A stretch of 64,000 bases of DNA from Christiangramia portivictoriae DSM 23547 (GCF_000423045.1 NZ_AUHF01000001.1:496001-560000), one strand, 5' to 3'. Shown: positions 17,143 to 26,770, counted from the stretch's first letter. Notes: generated by a model from the letters alone, not told the origin. Translations and numbers: made by a program.

Positions 17143-18147
17143 TCAATTGCCAAGGATTCTGCTCCACAATTCAGGCAATAGATTTTCTGCATCTTTCATG
17201 GACCGTTCGGATTCAGTGGCCGTCAACTCTCCATGCTCTTTCTGCAATAAAAAGCTGAAAATAAATGGCGCTTCGGGATCATTCATATCCATTTTTCCGA
17301 AGCGAAGATCATTAAAATAAAGCTGCCCGTTCTTCTCGCTGAAAGTATACCAGCCTTCACTTATGTCTATCAAACGCTTGAGGTTAGGATCACCAGCAAG
17401 GCTGTCGGCAAACTCAAGATTCTTCGGTACTTCCTGGAAATTAATAGGTTTGGTATCGAAGATGGAATAGTCGGCAATTAAAAAATGGTCTTTGGCTTCT
17501 ATATTCGCACTCCATAAAATACTATTCATAGGCGCTGGTCGCGTATCCATTCTTATATAGGAAACCAACTGTTCTTCCAGCGCATTTTCGAACTTATTGT
17601 AAGTGATCCATTTGAGTGCAGGAGTGATCAACAGCAGGTAAATGCTGCTAATGATCAAACCAAGCCGATTGTATTTGCTTCGTTTTGGATCATTCCTTTT
17701 TAGTCGCATCGCCATGATGAGCAGAACTAAAAACGGCAAGGTATAAAGTGGATCAATAACGAAGATATTCTTATATGCCAGCCTGAGATCGAATGGCCAG
17801 AAGAGTTGTGTGCCCCAGGTGGTATGTGCATCGAGCAGGGGATGAGTGAGAAGTCCCCAGAACATGAGCCATGACCAGTTCTTCCAGGTTGCTGCAGATT
17901 TTGACTCTACCTTTGAGATAAGCCAGCCAAAGACCGGTGCAAACAGCACAGCAAATACTATAGAATGGGAAAAACCACGGTGGATCTCGGTGGCAGTGAT
18001 CGTATCATAAGCATAGCCTACAAAAGTGTCCAGATCTGGAATGGTGCCGGCGATCGCACCGTACAACATCGCTTTATTACCCACTTTCTTACCCAGAACA
18101 GCTTCCCCAACGGCTGCACCCAATACAATTTGCGTCAATGAATCCAT
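17143..18147 (-). CDS. YdjM/DUF457-type membrane-bound metal-dependent hydrolase family protein
   Basis: The 334-residue protein has the family start MDSLTQIVLGAAVGEAVLG, then IPDLDTF, HRGFSHSIVFA and HPLLDAHTTWG, which hold conserved Asp and His residues able to bind metal. Five or so transmembrane helices occupy the first 190 residues, and the last 140 form a soluble domain. It belongs to the YdjM (DUF457) family of inner-membrane proteins, called metal-dependent hydrolases by homology; the reaction is not established. Confidence 0.88.
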   Translation of the reverse strand: MDSLTQIVLGAAVGEAVLGKKVGNKAMLYGAIAGTIPDLDTFVGYAYDTITATEIHRGFSHSIVFAVLFAPVFGWLISKVESKSAATWKNWSWLMFWGLLTHPLLDAHTTWGTQLFWPFDLRLAYKNIFVIDPLYTLPFLVLLIMAMRLKRNDPKRSKYNRLGLIISSIYLLLITPALKWITYNKFENALEEQLVSYIRMDTRPAPMNSILWSANIEAKDHFLIADYSIFDTKPINFQEVPKNLEFADSLAGDPNLKRLIDISEGWYTFSEKNGQLYFNDLRFGKMDMNDPEAPFIFSFLLQKEHGELTATESERSMKDAENLLPELWSRILGN

Positions 18148-18189
18148 AAGTGGTGTAGTCTAATAGTCATTTGAAAACTTACCTGAAAT

Positions 18190-19968
18190 TTAGTCTTCCA
18201 CGATCTGCATTTTTCTAAGTAAGAACGAAGCGTTCATATTCTGGCAAATTCCTTTTTTAAATCGGTAGTCAAAATGAAGTTCATTATTCTCAATTTCGGC
18301 ATCGAAATAGTAATTCTTTACCTGCTCGAACTGGTTAGCAGTTTCGCAAAGACTAAGGTCGTGCGTCGCAATAATACCAGTTGAATTGGATTTTACGAGG
18401 CGTTCAATAAATTTTTTAGAACCAATCGCCTTGTCTGTACTATTGGTGCCTTTGAGGATCTCATCCAGAATGATAAAGTATTTCTCTGTCTGAATTTTAT
18501 CCACGATATACTTTAGTCTTTTCAATTCAGAAAAGAAATAGGATTCATCATCACCTAACGAGTCACTGGTACGCATACTGCTTATCAATTTTATCGGGGA
18601 GTAGGTACAGGAATTGGCACAAACCGGAAGTCCCATGTTGGACATGACGATTTGTAGCGCGACCGTTCTTAAAAATGTACTTTTTCCGGCCATATTCGCA
18701 CCGGTAATGATAAAAAACTGGTCATTTTCTATTCTGAAATCGTTATCTACCCGTTTGGTTTGCTTTAAAAGCGGGTGGCTAAGCTCTTTTGCTTCTATGC
18801 CTGTGGCAGCTTCAGAGATCTTCGGAAATGTATATTGCTGGTGATTAAATGCGAAATTACCAAGACTGTTGTATGCGTCGAAGTTTTCTACGGCCTTAAA
18901 CCAGTTACTAACTTCAGTTCTATGCTGAAGTATCCATTTTTCGAGTCGGTAAGATTGTTTTAGATCCCAAAGCATAAATCCATTCGCAAGAAATCCAAAC
19001 AAAAAATTATTCCGTTGATCCAGCGCATCAATACCTTTACTGAATTCCTTCAATATTGCTGAAGCTTTGCGTTTTTCCGAAGCAATGGAAGTCTGGAGAT
19101 CATGGAGAATAACCGACTCAAATTTTTCGTCTTCAATAAAGCCGAGTAGCTGGTAATATTGCTGAAAAGTATCCTGCACCTTTCTAATTGCAGAAGATAG
19201 TTTATTGATCCTGCCAACGTAGATGGCAGTGATCATGATTCCTATAAGCAGCCACAATAACAGCTGATAAAATCCAATAAAACTGAAATAATAGGCGAGT
19301 ATGACTCCCACTGAAATGATCGTAAAAACTATAGGCAACCAGCGCATTAGTGCTGGAACAAAAGCCTGGTAATTCGCTATCCATTTCAGGATGGTCTTCG
19401 AAGAATTCTCGGTTCTTACCAGGGTAGCGGTAGCACTAAACTGCTGCCGCCAGTCGGCTTTGTTCGCGAGTTCCTTGATTGCTTCCTGTTTTTCTGTGAT
19501 TCTGGTCGTATCATTGCTAAGCAGAAAAGATGCTAGTTTGCTGGCTCCTTCAGCTAAAGCGGTTCTATTGAGATATTGAAAAAAGCTTTTTCTTCCGAAG
19601 AGATCGATATCACGGCTAAAATCATGATCTTCAACATCAAATTCTTTTCCTTCTGGTAAATTCAGAAAATCTCCGGTTTCGAGAATGTGGATCTCGGTTT
19701 CGTTTATGGAGATCAAAGCTTCTGTTTTATCTCTATCACGTTTAAGTCCGGAATGTCTGGTGATTAGAAAAATAAACAGCGCGAGACAACCTATGACTGC
19801 AGGAACAACGATTTGCACCCGATCGTAAAAAAAATATACAGCTGCACATAGCGCGAGAAATACCAGCAATCTCAAAATACTGGAAACCGCAAGTTTTCCT
19901 GATAACTTTTTTTTCTCCTGCTCGTATTTCTTCTTTCTATCCTTGTAAAAAGCTAAAGGTTCTTTCAT
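18190..19968 (-). CDS. Membrane-anchored MutS-like ATPase
   Basis: The C-terminal 200 residues are a MutS-type ATPase domain: Walker A GANMAGKST (about 426), a signature loop with RTSDSLGDDESYFFSELKR, Walker B YFIILDEILKGTNS, and IATHDLSL. The rest lacks the mismatch-recognition domain and instead has two pairs of membrane helices (about 26-70 and 208-250). At 592 residues it is much shorter than true MutS (about 850). It is a known but poorly studied Bacteroidota family; a role in mismatch repair is doubtful. It overlaps the upstream YjbR gene by 4 bp (ATGA), so the two are translationally coupled. Confidence 0.9.
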   Translation of the reverse strand: MKEPLAFYKDRKKKYEQEKKKLSGKLAVSSILRLLVFLALCAAVYFFYDRVQIVVPAVIGCLALFIFLITRHSGLKRDRDKTEALISINETEIHILETGDFLNLPEGKEFDVEDHDFSRDIDLFGRKSFFQYLNRTALAEGASKLASFLLSNDTTRITEKQEAIKELANKADWRQQFSATATLVRTENSSKTILKWIANYQAFVPALMRWLPIVFTIISVGVILAYYFSFIGFYQLLLWLLIGIMITAIYVGRINKLSSAIRKVQDTFQQYYQLLGFIEDEKFESVILHDLQTSIASEKRKASAILKEFSKGIDALDQRNNFLFGFLANGFMLWDLKQSYRLEKWILQHRTEVSNWFKAVENFDAYNSLGNFAFNHQQYTFPKISEAATGIEAKELSHPLLKQTKRVDNDFRIENDQFFIITGANMAGKSTFLRTVALQIVMSNMGLPVCANSCTYSPIKLISSMRTSDSLGDDESYFFSELKRLKYIVDKIQTEKYFIILDEILKGTNSTDKAIGSKKFIERLVKSNSTGIIATHDLSLCETANQFEQVKNYYFDAEIENNELHFDYRFKKGICQNMNASFLLRKMQIVED

Positions 19969-20327
19969 TCTAAACTATCTAATTCCTGCTTAAGTTTTCT
20001 GGTCAATCCGGCCACCACCAGTTCGTAGCTGTGATCTATAAGTTTCCTGGTTAATTCTGGGTCTGCTCCACCATTCATAATTAACGTATTCCAGTGACGT
20101 TTGTTCATGTGATAACCCGGTAATATGTTCTCAGGATATTCTTCTCTTAGCTGCACAGCCCATTCGGGATCACATTTTAGATTTACTCTGAGTGGAATTT
20201 CATCGAGGCTGGCGATGCTGAACATTTTTCCCATCACTTTAAATACGAGGTTATCTGGTCCAAAAGGCAAATGTTCAGAAACACCTCTTTTTAATAAGCA
20301 ATAATCCCTGAACTGGTCTATATTCAT
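19965..20327 (-). CDS. MmcQ/YjbR family protein
   Basis: This cytoplasmic protein of 120 residues matches the MmcQ/YjbR fold: an N-terminal helix (DQFRDYCLLKRGVSEHLPFG), a curved sheet (VFKVMGKMFSIASL, VNLKCDPEWAVQLREEYP) and NKRHWNTLIMNG before a terminal helix pair. Members are CyaY-like double-wing proteins proposed to bind DNA, without a settled role. Its stop overlaps the start of the MutS-like gene by 4 bp. Confidence 0.9.
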   Translation of the reverse strand: MNIDQFRDYCLLKRGVSEHLPFGPDNLVFKVMGKMFSIASLDEIPLRVNLKCDPEWAVQLREEYPENILPGYHMNKRHWNTLIMNGGADPELTRKLIDHSYELVVAGLTRKLKQELDSLE

Positions 20328-20354
20328 AAAATTAGTGTTTAAATAAAGTAGCCC

Positions 20355-20969
20355 TTATTTTTCCAGTTTCGGAGCTTCCGAATTTTCGATGGTAAGTGCA
20401 GAGTAATCCAATTTCCAGCCTATGGTTTCCACAATCTTCTCCATAAGCGCGATCGTACCCAAAGCTTCTTTTTTTGCCTGCTCCATGAGTCCGCTTTGAG
20501 GAATCTTGTCTACGATGGTCTTTTTGGCGTCACGATTAATGTCTGTAAGGTCTGAGGTTGTAAAAGGATTTGCCCAGCCTTCCCGCTTATCGTAATATTT
20601 AAAATCTGTTTCGATGGTTAATAATTCCGGTTGTGGGAAATTGGTAAGTATGATCTTTTTGTTTTCATTATCGCTGTGCATGCTCACTTTACTGAGGTCA
20701 AAACCTACGTGTGCCTTCGCCTGCACCAGGACAATTGCTTTCTTCTTTCCGAAGACCAGGCTTATATATTTCTCTTTCAAATTCTCATAATGGTAGATTT
20801 CAGAGAAATCACCTTCCACGGTGATAAATTTGCAAACGCTTCGAATTTTATCCATAAGAACGACTGATTGTTCTTGGGTCTTCTCCTGGGAACGATTCTT
20901 ATTGAAGATCGAAAAAATAAAATATGCAGCAACCGCGCCTGCGGCGAGTCCTATAAATAGTAATTCCAT
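20355..20969 (-). CDS. DUF4230 membrane-anchored protein
   Basis: The 204-residue product has one N-terminal membrane helix (about 2-21) and a soluble DUF4230 domain with SVCKFITVEGDFSEIYHY, AKAHVGFDLSKV and DKIPQSGLMEQAKKEA. The orientation is probably N-in with the domain outside the cytoplasm. The function is unknown. It lies between YjbR and DUF4260 genes on the same strand with short gaps (27 bp and 1 bp). Confidence 0.85.
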   Translation of the reverse strand: MELLFIGLAAGAVAAYFIFSIFNKNRSQEKTQEQSVVLMDKIRSVCKFITVEGDFSEIYHYENLKEKYISLVFGKKKAIVLVQAKAHVGFDLSKVSMHSDNENKKIILTNFPQPELLTIETDFKYYDKREGWANPFTTSDLTDINRDAKKTIVDKIPQSGLMEQAKKEALGTIALMEKIVETIGWKLDYSALTIENSEAPKLEK

Positions 20970-20970
20970 A

Positions 20971-21321
20971 TTATGTACCTATTTCACCTAAATGAGTGAA
21001 TTTAAATCCTTTTTCATATTTGAGTCCGTATCCAAAACAACGATCAAAGCTGGAATGTGCAAAAAGCATGATTCCTGCAAGCTGTAAATATGCATTTTCG
21101 AGCGTGATTCCCGCCAGGTAAATTGCAATCGCGATACCTTTGTGATGAAAAATGTTGTAGGTGCATGCACCAATTTTATTATTGGCAAGATAACCTATCA
21201 TGCCAATATCGGGAACTAAAAACAAGCCTGCAAACCACCACCAGCTGATGTCCAGTTGTGAAAATAGGAAAACTGCTAGAATGAGCATGGCCAGTTCTTC
21301 GATTTTCAGGCTCAGCTTCAT
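20971..21321 (-). CDS. DUF4260 membrane protein
   Basis: The 116 residues form about four membrane helices and fit the DUF4260 family, with LDISWWWFAGLFLVPDIGMI, YLANNKIGA, YNIFHHKG and AHSSFDRCFGYGLKY. The conserved His and Asp residues near helix ends are typical, but the function is unknown. The start overlaps the end of the upstream cyclase gene by 4 bp, so translation is likely coupled. Confidence 0.85.
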   Translation of the reverse strand: MKLSLKIEELAMLILAVFLFSQLDISWWWFAGLFLVPDIGMIGYLANNKIGACTYNIFHHKGIAIAIYLAGITLENAYLQLAGIMLFAHSSFDRCFGYGLKYEKGFKFTHLGEIGT

Positions 21322-22070
21322 TTGTCAATAATTTTATATAAGACTGGTTTGGATGGAGCTGCGTCATTCTCAAAAGATGCCGGTTGCAGGCTTAAAAAGT
21401 AAGCACCGTCCTCAATCTTATTGGGAACATAGATCAATTCGGTGATCGTGGCATGATAGCGGATTTCCTTGGGGTAATTCCAGAATGCTTTGTGCGCCAG
21501 AAGTTTCCCTTCGTCCTTTTCCTTATCTACGGAAGGCTGATCTGTAAGCAGGTGATCGATTCCCCGATCCCGTAAAAAAATGGCTGCAGCTTCCTCGAGA
21601 TATGGCCAGTTCGTATGAGAATGATGCCTGGAGATCTTGCCAATATAATTTGGCAGTGTCCTGATAATGATGGCTTCCGCAGTAGAATCCTTTAAAGCGT
21701 TTTCGAATTGCGCCTTTCTGAAAATACGATCTTTGCCAGCAATTTCCGGTTCCAGAGAGATCACTTCCGCCTTAAAAAAGAAACGTTTTAAGTGCTGCTG
21801 AATATAGTTTGGTTCTTTGGTGATATGGCCCACACACTCGGTATGAGTTGCATGAGCGTGAGGATTAAAGCTAATGTTATTAAAATTCACTGAAGCGCCC
21901 GCACTAACTTTGCCAATAAAATCACCATCTACTACCGGCTTGATCACGGGATGTTCGAGATACCAGGCGATGGGATTTTTTTCATCACCACGCAGACTAA
22001 TGGAAATATCCAGAGGTTTGGAAAGATCCACACGAAAATCTGAATTCTGGTATTGTATGCTGGCGATCAT
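21318..22070 (-). CDS. Cyclase family protein (kynurenine formamidase-like fold)
   Basis: This 250-residue cytoplasmic protein belongs to the metal-dependent cyclase/arylformamidase family. The metal motif, usually HxGTHxDxxxH, appears here as HAHATHTECVGH (about 67-78), with the spacing kept but Glu in place of Asp. Further family features are RTLPNY, HHSHTNWPYLEE and a terminal sheet, LSLQPASFENDAAPS. The substrate is unknown; the changed motif is as in many flavobacterial members that I recall, so I would not name it KynB. Confidence 0.82.
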   Translation of the reverse strand: MIASIQYQNSDFRVDLSKPLDISISLRGDEKNPIAWYLEHPVIKPVVDGDFIGKVSAGASVNFNNISFNPHAHATHTECVGHITKEPNYIQQHLKRFFFKAEVISLEPEIAGKDRIFRKAQFENALKDSTAEAIIIRTLPNYIGKISRHHSHTNWPYLEEAAAIFLRDRGIDHLLTDQPSVDKEKDEGKLLAHKAFWNYPKEIRYHATITELIYVPNKIEDGAYFLSLQPASFENDAAPSKPVLYKIIDK

Positions 22071-22157
22071 GATGAATGAATATGCTCAACAAATGTAAGA
22101 TTGTAAACCGATAATAGGCTAGCAGTGAAGTTTATATTTTTAGGACTCCTTATAAAT

Positions 22158-23285
22158 TTAGTCATCCACGTAAAAAAGTTCTGCAGCAATCCCATCACTT
22201 AAAAATTTCCCTTTTTTAGAAATATGAAATCCGGTATCACGCTTTTCCAGTTGTCCGATTTCAAGAAAAACCTGTGCTTCCTTTATAAAGTGTTGTTCGT
22301 AGAGCTGTCCAAACTTGCGGTAAATATCTTCTGAATTTACGCCGAATTTTGTGCGTAATCTTGTCATTATATATTCGTTATAAGAATCTGTGAGCGATAA
22401 AACTTCCTGCTGTTGCGGAATTTTATTTTCTGCCAATGCTGAGATATATAATGAATTGTTCGCCACGTTCCAGCTTCTGGTCTTGCCGTCATAAGAATGG
22501 GCAGAAGGACCAATTCCCAGGTAAGATTTGCCCAGCCAGTAAGCCATATTGTTTTCTGAATGAAAACCTGGTTTTCCATAATTTGAAAACTCGTAATGTT
22601 CAAATCCGGCATTTGTAAGCTTGCTTACCAGAATATCGAAATGATTTCTGAATTTTTCGTCAGTAACCGGTTGGATCTTTCCTTTTTTAATAAAAGTTTC
22701 CAGTGCTGTTTTTGGTTCTACGGTAAGTGCATAACTGGAAATATGAGGAATGTCCAATTCCAGAGCGATCTCCAGGTTCTCGATCCATTGCACGTCAGAC
22801 TGTCCCGGGATTCCGTAGATAAGATCTATACTGATATTGTTGAAATATCGCTTCGCAAGTTTGAGGCTTTCTAATGCTTCCGTTGCGTTGTGTGCGCGAT
22901 TCATCAATTTCAGATCTGCTTCAAAAAATGATTGTACTCCAATGCTTAGTCGATTAACTGGAGAATCATTCAGCATTTCTAAAATAGCTTCTGAAAGATC
23001 ATCGGGATTTGCTTCCAGGGTGACTTCAGCACTATCTAAAACCTCAAAATTCTGGTAGATATTTTGAAAGATTGATTCAAGTTCTTCCGAAGAAAGCAGA
23101 GAAGGAGTTCCGCCTCCAAAGTAGATGGTTTGTATAGGTCCGGGAATCTCATTTTTTCGTAATTCCAGTTCCCTGCCGAGCATTTTAACAAGTTGGCCCT
23201 TCTTCTTTGTAGAGGTGGAAAAGTGGAAATCACAGTAGTGACATGCCTGTTTGCAAAAAGGAATATGAACATAAATTCCGCTCAT
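22158..23285 (-). CDS. hemW: Radical SAM family heme chaperone HemW
   Basis: The 375-residue protein has the radical-SAM cluster CKQACHYCDF (Cys11, 15, 18) right after IYVHIPF, followed by YFGGGTPSLL, EANPDDL, RLSIGVQSF, SIDLIYGIPGQ and the HemW-type C-terminal domain with YEFSNYGKPGFHSENN and GIGPSAHSY. HemW binds heme and delivers it to respiratory proteins; it is often mislabelled coproporphyrinogen oxidase HemN, which has an N-terminal extension not seen here. It follows ruvC by 3 bp and shares its transcript. Confidence 0.94.
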   Translation of the reverse strand: MSGIYVHIPFCKQACHYCDFHFSTSTKKKGQLVKMLGRELELRKNEIPGPIQTIYFGGGTPSLLSSEELESIFQNIYQNFEVLDSAEVTLEANPDDLSEAILEMLNDSPVNRLSIGVQSFFEADLKLMNRAHNATEALESLKLAKRYFNNISIDLIYGIPGQSDVQWIENLEIALELDIPHISSYALTVEPKTALETFIKKGKIQPVTDEKFRNHFDILVSKLTNAGFEHYEFSNYGKPGFHSENNMAYWLGKSYLGIGPSAHSYDGKTRSWNVANNSLYISALAENKIPQQQEVLSLTDSYNEYIMTRLRTKFGVNSEDIYRKFGQLYEQHFIKEAQVFLEIGQLEKRDTGFHISKKGKFLSDGIAAELFYVDD

Positions 23286-23288
23286 GAT

Positions 23289-23867
23289 CTATTTGATCTT
23301 ACCCGGGTTTTGTTTGACAAAGGCACTCCAGCCTGTGTAGCTTTTGCCAATTTCGGTTTTACCCGAATTATAAAAATGACAAACCGCTGCAGCCAGCCCA
23401 TCGGTTGCATCCAGGTTTTTAGGAAGTTTACCAATCTTTAACATGCTTTGCAGCATTTTAGCCACCTGTTCCTTGCTAGCGTTTCCATTCCCGGTAATGG
23501 CCATTTTGATTTTCTTCGGAAGGTATTCTGTAATAGGAATTTCGCGTGATAACCCGGCAGCCATGGCCACTCCCTGTGCCCGACCCAGTTTTAGCATTGA
23601 CTGTACATTTTTCCCAAAGAACGGTGCTTCAATGGCGATTTCATCGGGATGATAGGTGTCTATCAGCTCAATGGTTCTCTCAAAAATAAGCTTCAATTTT
23701 ACGTAGTGATCGCTGTATTTATTGAGTTGTAGCTCATTCATTTGAATAAAGCTCATACTCTTATTCACCACCTTGATCAAACCAAAACCCATGATCGTGG
23801 TTCCGGGGTCAATTCCCAGGATGATCCTTTCCCCTTGTATAGTTTTTTTATCTGTCGCGCTACTCAC
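23289..23867 (-). CDS. ruvC: Holliday junction resolvase RuvC
   Basis: RuvC is the endonuclease that cuts Holliday junctions with RuvAB. The RNase H-like catalytic residues are visible: GIDPGTT (Asp20), IAIEAPFFGKN (Glu), and the C-terminal DATDGLAAAVCHFY (Asp pair). Length is 192 residues, as usual. The start appears to be GTG at 23867, since no ATG lies before the first strand. A -7 element TAGTTTTG on the minus strand (23900-23893) would start transcription about 22 nt upstream of it. It leads a two-gene unit with hemW. Confidence 0.94.
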   Translation of the reverse strand: MSSATDKKTIQGERIILGIDPGTTIMGFGLIKVVNKSMSFIQMNELQLNKYSDHYVKLKLIFERTIELIDTYHPDEIAIEAPFFGKNVQSMLKLGRAQGVAMAAGLSREIPITEYLPKKIKMAITGNGNASKEQVAKMLQSMLKIGKLPKNLDATDGLAAAVCHFYNSGKTEIGKSYTGWSAFVKQNPGKIK

Positions 23868-23928
23868 TAAAATTGCCTAATTTGGACTTCTGCAAAACTA
23901 ATCATTTAAAATCTGGCGACCACTATTT

Positions 23929-25074
23929 ATGGCCCTGCTTCCTGTCCTTATCCTAGTCGGCATTTCCCTGTGTTATATAATTTTGCTCCTTTGTCTGCTA
24001 TATGGCTGGAACAAAATGAAAGACCTGGATTCATCTGTTGGTTCTGCTGAAACTGGTTTTTCCATCATCATTCCATTTAGAAATGAGCAGTTCCATTTGC
24101 CCGCATTATTTGACTCTTTGGAGCATTTGAAGTATCCGAGAAACAAGTTTGAGATCCTGATGATCAATGATTCTTCTGAAGATGAATCTGAAAAACTGGT
24201 GCAGGAATTTGGCGAAATGCATCCTGAACTCTCGATAGATCTCTTGCAAAACCAGAGAGCATCCATTTCAGCAAAAAAGGATGCTATAAAGGTCGGGATT
24301 GAACATTCCAGATTTGAGTATATAGTCACTACAGATGCCGATTGTAAAGTTCCTGAATTTTGGTTGCAGGGCTTTGATACTTATATTAAAACCGATAATT
24401 CAGACCTTATTGCAGCCCCGGTAATACTGGACGAAGTTCATCCCGAAGCTCCATTATATCGAAAATTCGATCTCATTGACTTGATGAGTCTGCAGGCCAC
24501 TACTATTGGGGCCTTTGGCCTGGGCAGACCATTTATATGCAATGCAGCCAATCTATGTTTTAATAAAAATTCCTTTCAGGAAATTGGAGGTTATAAGCAG
24601 TCCAGCAACTATGCAGGTGGTGATGATGTTTTTTTGCTTCAGCAATTCAAAGAAAACGAAAGAAAGATCGATTTTATTAGAAGCACTAGCATGATCGTCA
24701 CAACCGCAGCGCAGAAAGATCTTGGAAGCTTTATACAGCAACGTTTACGCTGGGCAGCGAAATCTGCCGGCTACAAAAATCATTTTGCCAGGTTCGTAGC
24801 TTTGACCGTGTTTCTAATGAATGCCGCTATCATCATAGGATTGGTGCTTTGCCTGTTCAATCCCAGCTATCTTCAGTGGCTTATGATTGCGTTTCTTGTC
24901 AAGTTTAACCTGGATTTTATGCTGATATATCAAGCTGCAGTTTTTTTTAACAGGAAGGCAAGCATGCGAAGTTATGCGTGGAGTAGTATTGCCTATCCTT
25001 TTTTTGCTTCAGGAATTGCACTGACTTCCCTGTTCGTTGGTTTTAAGTGGAAAGGAAGAGATTACCGAAAATAG
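23929..25074 (+). CDS. Membrane GT2 glycosyltransferase
   Basis: This 381-residue inner-membrane enzyme has an N-terminal helix (about 3-25), a GT-A domain with SIIIPFRNEQ, LMINDSSED, TTDADC (DxD-like), GGDDVFLL and QQRLRWAAKS (QxxRW), and three C-terminal helices. This architecture is of processive or lipid-linked transferases; the sugar is not predictable. It is divergent from ruvC with a 61-bp intergenic region and stands alone. Confidence 0.88.
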   Translation: MALLPVLILVGISLCYIILLLCLLYGWNKMKDLDSSVGSAETGFSIIIPFRNEQFHLPALFDSLEHLKYPRNKFEILMINDSSEDESEKLVQEFGEMHPELSIDLLQNQRASISAKKDAIKVGIEHSRFEYIVTTDADCKVPEFWLQGFDTYIKTDNSDLIAAPVILDEVHPEAPLYRKFDLIDLMSLQATTIGAFGLGRPFICNAANLCFNKNSFQEIGGYKQSSNYAGGDDVFLLQQFKENERKIDFIRSTSMIVTTAAQKDLGSFIQQRLRWAAKSAGYKNHFARFVALTVFLMNAAIIIGLVLCLFNPSYLQWLMIAFLVKFNLDFMLIYQAAVFFNRKASMRSYAWSSIAYPFFASGIALTSLFVGFKWKGRDYRK

Positions 25075-25076
25075 AG

Positions 25077-25550
25077 TTATTCGGCTTTTACAACTACCGG
25101 CATTTTAAACACCGTAGATACAGGGATTCCTCTTTTACTGGCCGGGTAGATTTTGGGCAAGGAATCTATACTTTGTTTGATCCAGCTCTTAATATCTGGT
25201 AATTGGTTGGTCACCGTTGTGTCAACTTCTATGGATTCAACTAGCGGTTTCCCGTTCTTGTCAATTTCCAGGTAAATAAAAAGTGTATCGTCAATACTTT
25301 TGGTTACTACAGGTTGCTGACTCGCCAGATGACTGTAAATTGTGGTAGAGACCTGCCTTGCGAAGCAATTTTTAGCTTCGGAAAGGTTGGTGAGATTCTG
25401 GCAATCCTCGAAAGCGGGGTATTCATCCACTTCTTTCCAATTTAACGTGCGTGATTCCTGCTCCAGAACCTCTTCAGAAGAAATTTTCCTGGTTTCGAAA
25501 TTACAGGAGCACAGAACTAGAATGGCCACTGCGAATAATATTTTCTTCAT
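25077..25550 (-). CDS. Lipoprotein related to TonB C-terminal-like domain
   Basis: The 157-residue product has a lipobox LCSC (Cys about 16). The mature part has a YPAFEDCQNL...AKNCFARQV stretch and then LFIYLEIDKNGKPLVESIEV, matching in order (but weakly) the Cys-pair and TonB-like strand motifs of the proteins at 26771-27241 and at the end of 27261-28775. I infer a diverged paralogue of that domain. It ends 2 bp from the stop of the converging GT2 gene. Function unknown. Confidence 0.7.
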   Translation of the reverse strand: MKKILFAVAILVLCSCNFETRKISSEEVLEQESRTLNWKEVDEYPAFEDCQNLTNLSEAKNCFARQVSTTIYSHLASQQPVVTKSIDDTLFIYLEIDKNGKPLVESIEVDTTVTNQLPDIKSWIKQSIDSLPKIYPASKRGIPVSTVFKMPVVVKAE

Positions 25551-25610
25551 TAAAAGTTAGCTTTCGGATTTCAAAAATAGTGAAATCTAGCAGGTTAGGA
25601 AAATTATCTG

Positions 25611-26759
25611 CTAACCCGAAAAATGCACCTCTTTTTTAAGCTCACTCAACCTGTATTTTGCTATTTCGATCATATTGGAATTACCATTGCCCGAGTACTT
25701 ATCAAGATAACGCTCATAATGTTCGATGACAGATTTTTTATCTTTAAAATATCTGTCGGCAGTAAGTGCCAGTTCCAGTAACGCCCTTTCGTTTTCCTCA
25801 TTTTCTTCGATCGCGAATTTGAAAAATCGGTAGGCCTCTTTAAAATCTTCGAGTTCTTTAGAAGCAAGTCCAAGATTCAGAAATTCTTTGTCGACTCTGG
25901 GATTTTTTATAAAAAGCGCGTTGTAAAAATGTTCTCTCGCTTCTTTGTGCCTGTTCATTTCCATTAGAATTACACCAATATTAGAATGCGCGGCGCTATT
26001 CATATCATTGATATCGAGCATCTTCCTGTAGGTTTCCAGCGCTTCTGCCAGCTGGTTGGTCATTCGATAGGCTCTCGCGAGATTTTCCAGCACAAATTCT
26101 GAAGCTTCACCTTCTTCCACGATTGTTTTAAACGCCGGGATAGCCTTGTCAAACTGAAAAGTAGACATATAGGCCTGGCCCAGAATGGATAAAAGGCTTA
26201 CATTTTTTGGACGTTTTTTTAAACCCGACTTTGCTAGTTCGATCGCTTCATGTTTTCTACCACGAGCTAATTGATATTTACTTGTTTTATATAATGCACC
26301 TTGATGTGAAAAATCATAACTAACGGTTTCAAAAAACAAGCGATTGGCCAGGGTGTCCAGTTTGCGCTTTTCTTTAACAAGTCCTAATCTATAGGTAAAG
26401 CCAGCATTTTCAGGATATCTTTCTTTTAAATTACTGAAGATGCTATCTGCCAGCTCAAGCTTTCCATTCTCAAGTAACAGTTCTCCATAGTCCTGCATCG
26501 TTAAAACCTTCTCAGGATGTTTTTGAGTTACCTGCTTGTAATTCTCAAGTGCGGATTTGATATTTCCTTCCGACTGCTGAAATTTTGCCAGTTTCAATAG
26601 AATTTTGGCATCTTTATCAGGCAGGTCTGTAAGTAGTTTAATGGCTTCTTCACGATTGCCAACCGCTGCAAGACTATCAGCATTATTTAAAATGTCCTGC
26701 TGCGCATAGGCGGGCAGCAGGACAATTACAGTTAAAGTAAGGGTTAGCAAAAATCTCAA
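25611..26759 (-). CDS. Secreted TPR-repeat protein
   Basis: This 382-residue protein has a signal peptide ending at AYAQ and then a chain of about nine tetratricopeptide repeats of 34 residues (visible units include KALENYKQVTQKHPEK-like and NSAAHSNIGVILMEMNRHKEA). It probably acts as a protein-protein scaffold in the periplasm. The only sensible start is a TTG at 26759, 9 bp after the upstream stop, since the next in-frame ATG would delete the signal peptide. It follows the BlaI/M56/TonB-like genes and may belong to that unit. Confidence 0.82.
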   Translation of the reverse strand: MRFLLTLTLTVIVLLPAYAQQDILNNADSLAAVGNREEAIKLLTDLPDKDAKILLKLAKFQQSEGNIKSALENYKQVTQKHPEKVLTMQDYGELLLENGKLELADSIFSNLKERYPENAGFTYRLGLVKEKRKLDTLANRLFFETVSYDFSHQGALYKTSKYQLARGRKHEAIELAKSGLKKRPKNVSLLSILGQAYMSTFQFDKAIPAFKTIVEEGEASEFVLENLARAYRMTNQLAEALETYRKMLDINDMNSAAHSNIGVILMEMNRHKEAREHFYNALFIKNPRVDKEFLNLGLASKELEDFKEAYRFFKFAIEENEENERALLELALTADRYFKDKKSVIEHYERYLDKYSGNGNSNMIEIAKYRLSELKKEVHFSG

Positions 26760-26770
26760 ATCACTAAGTT

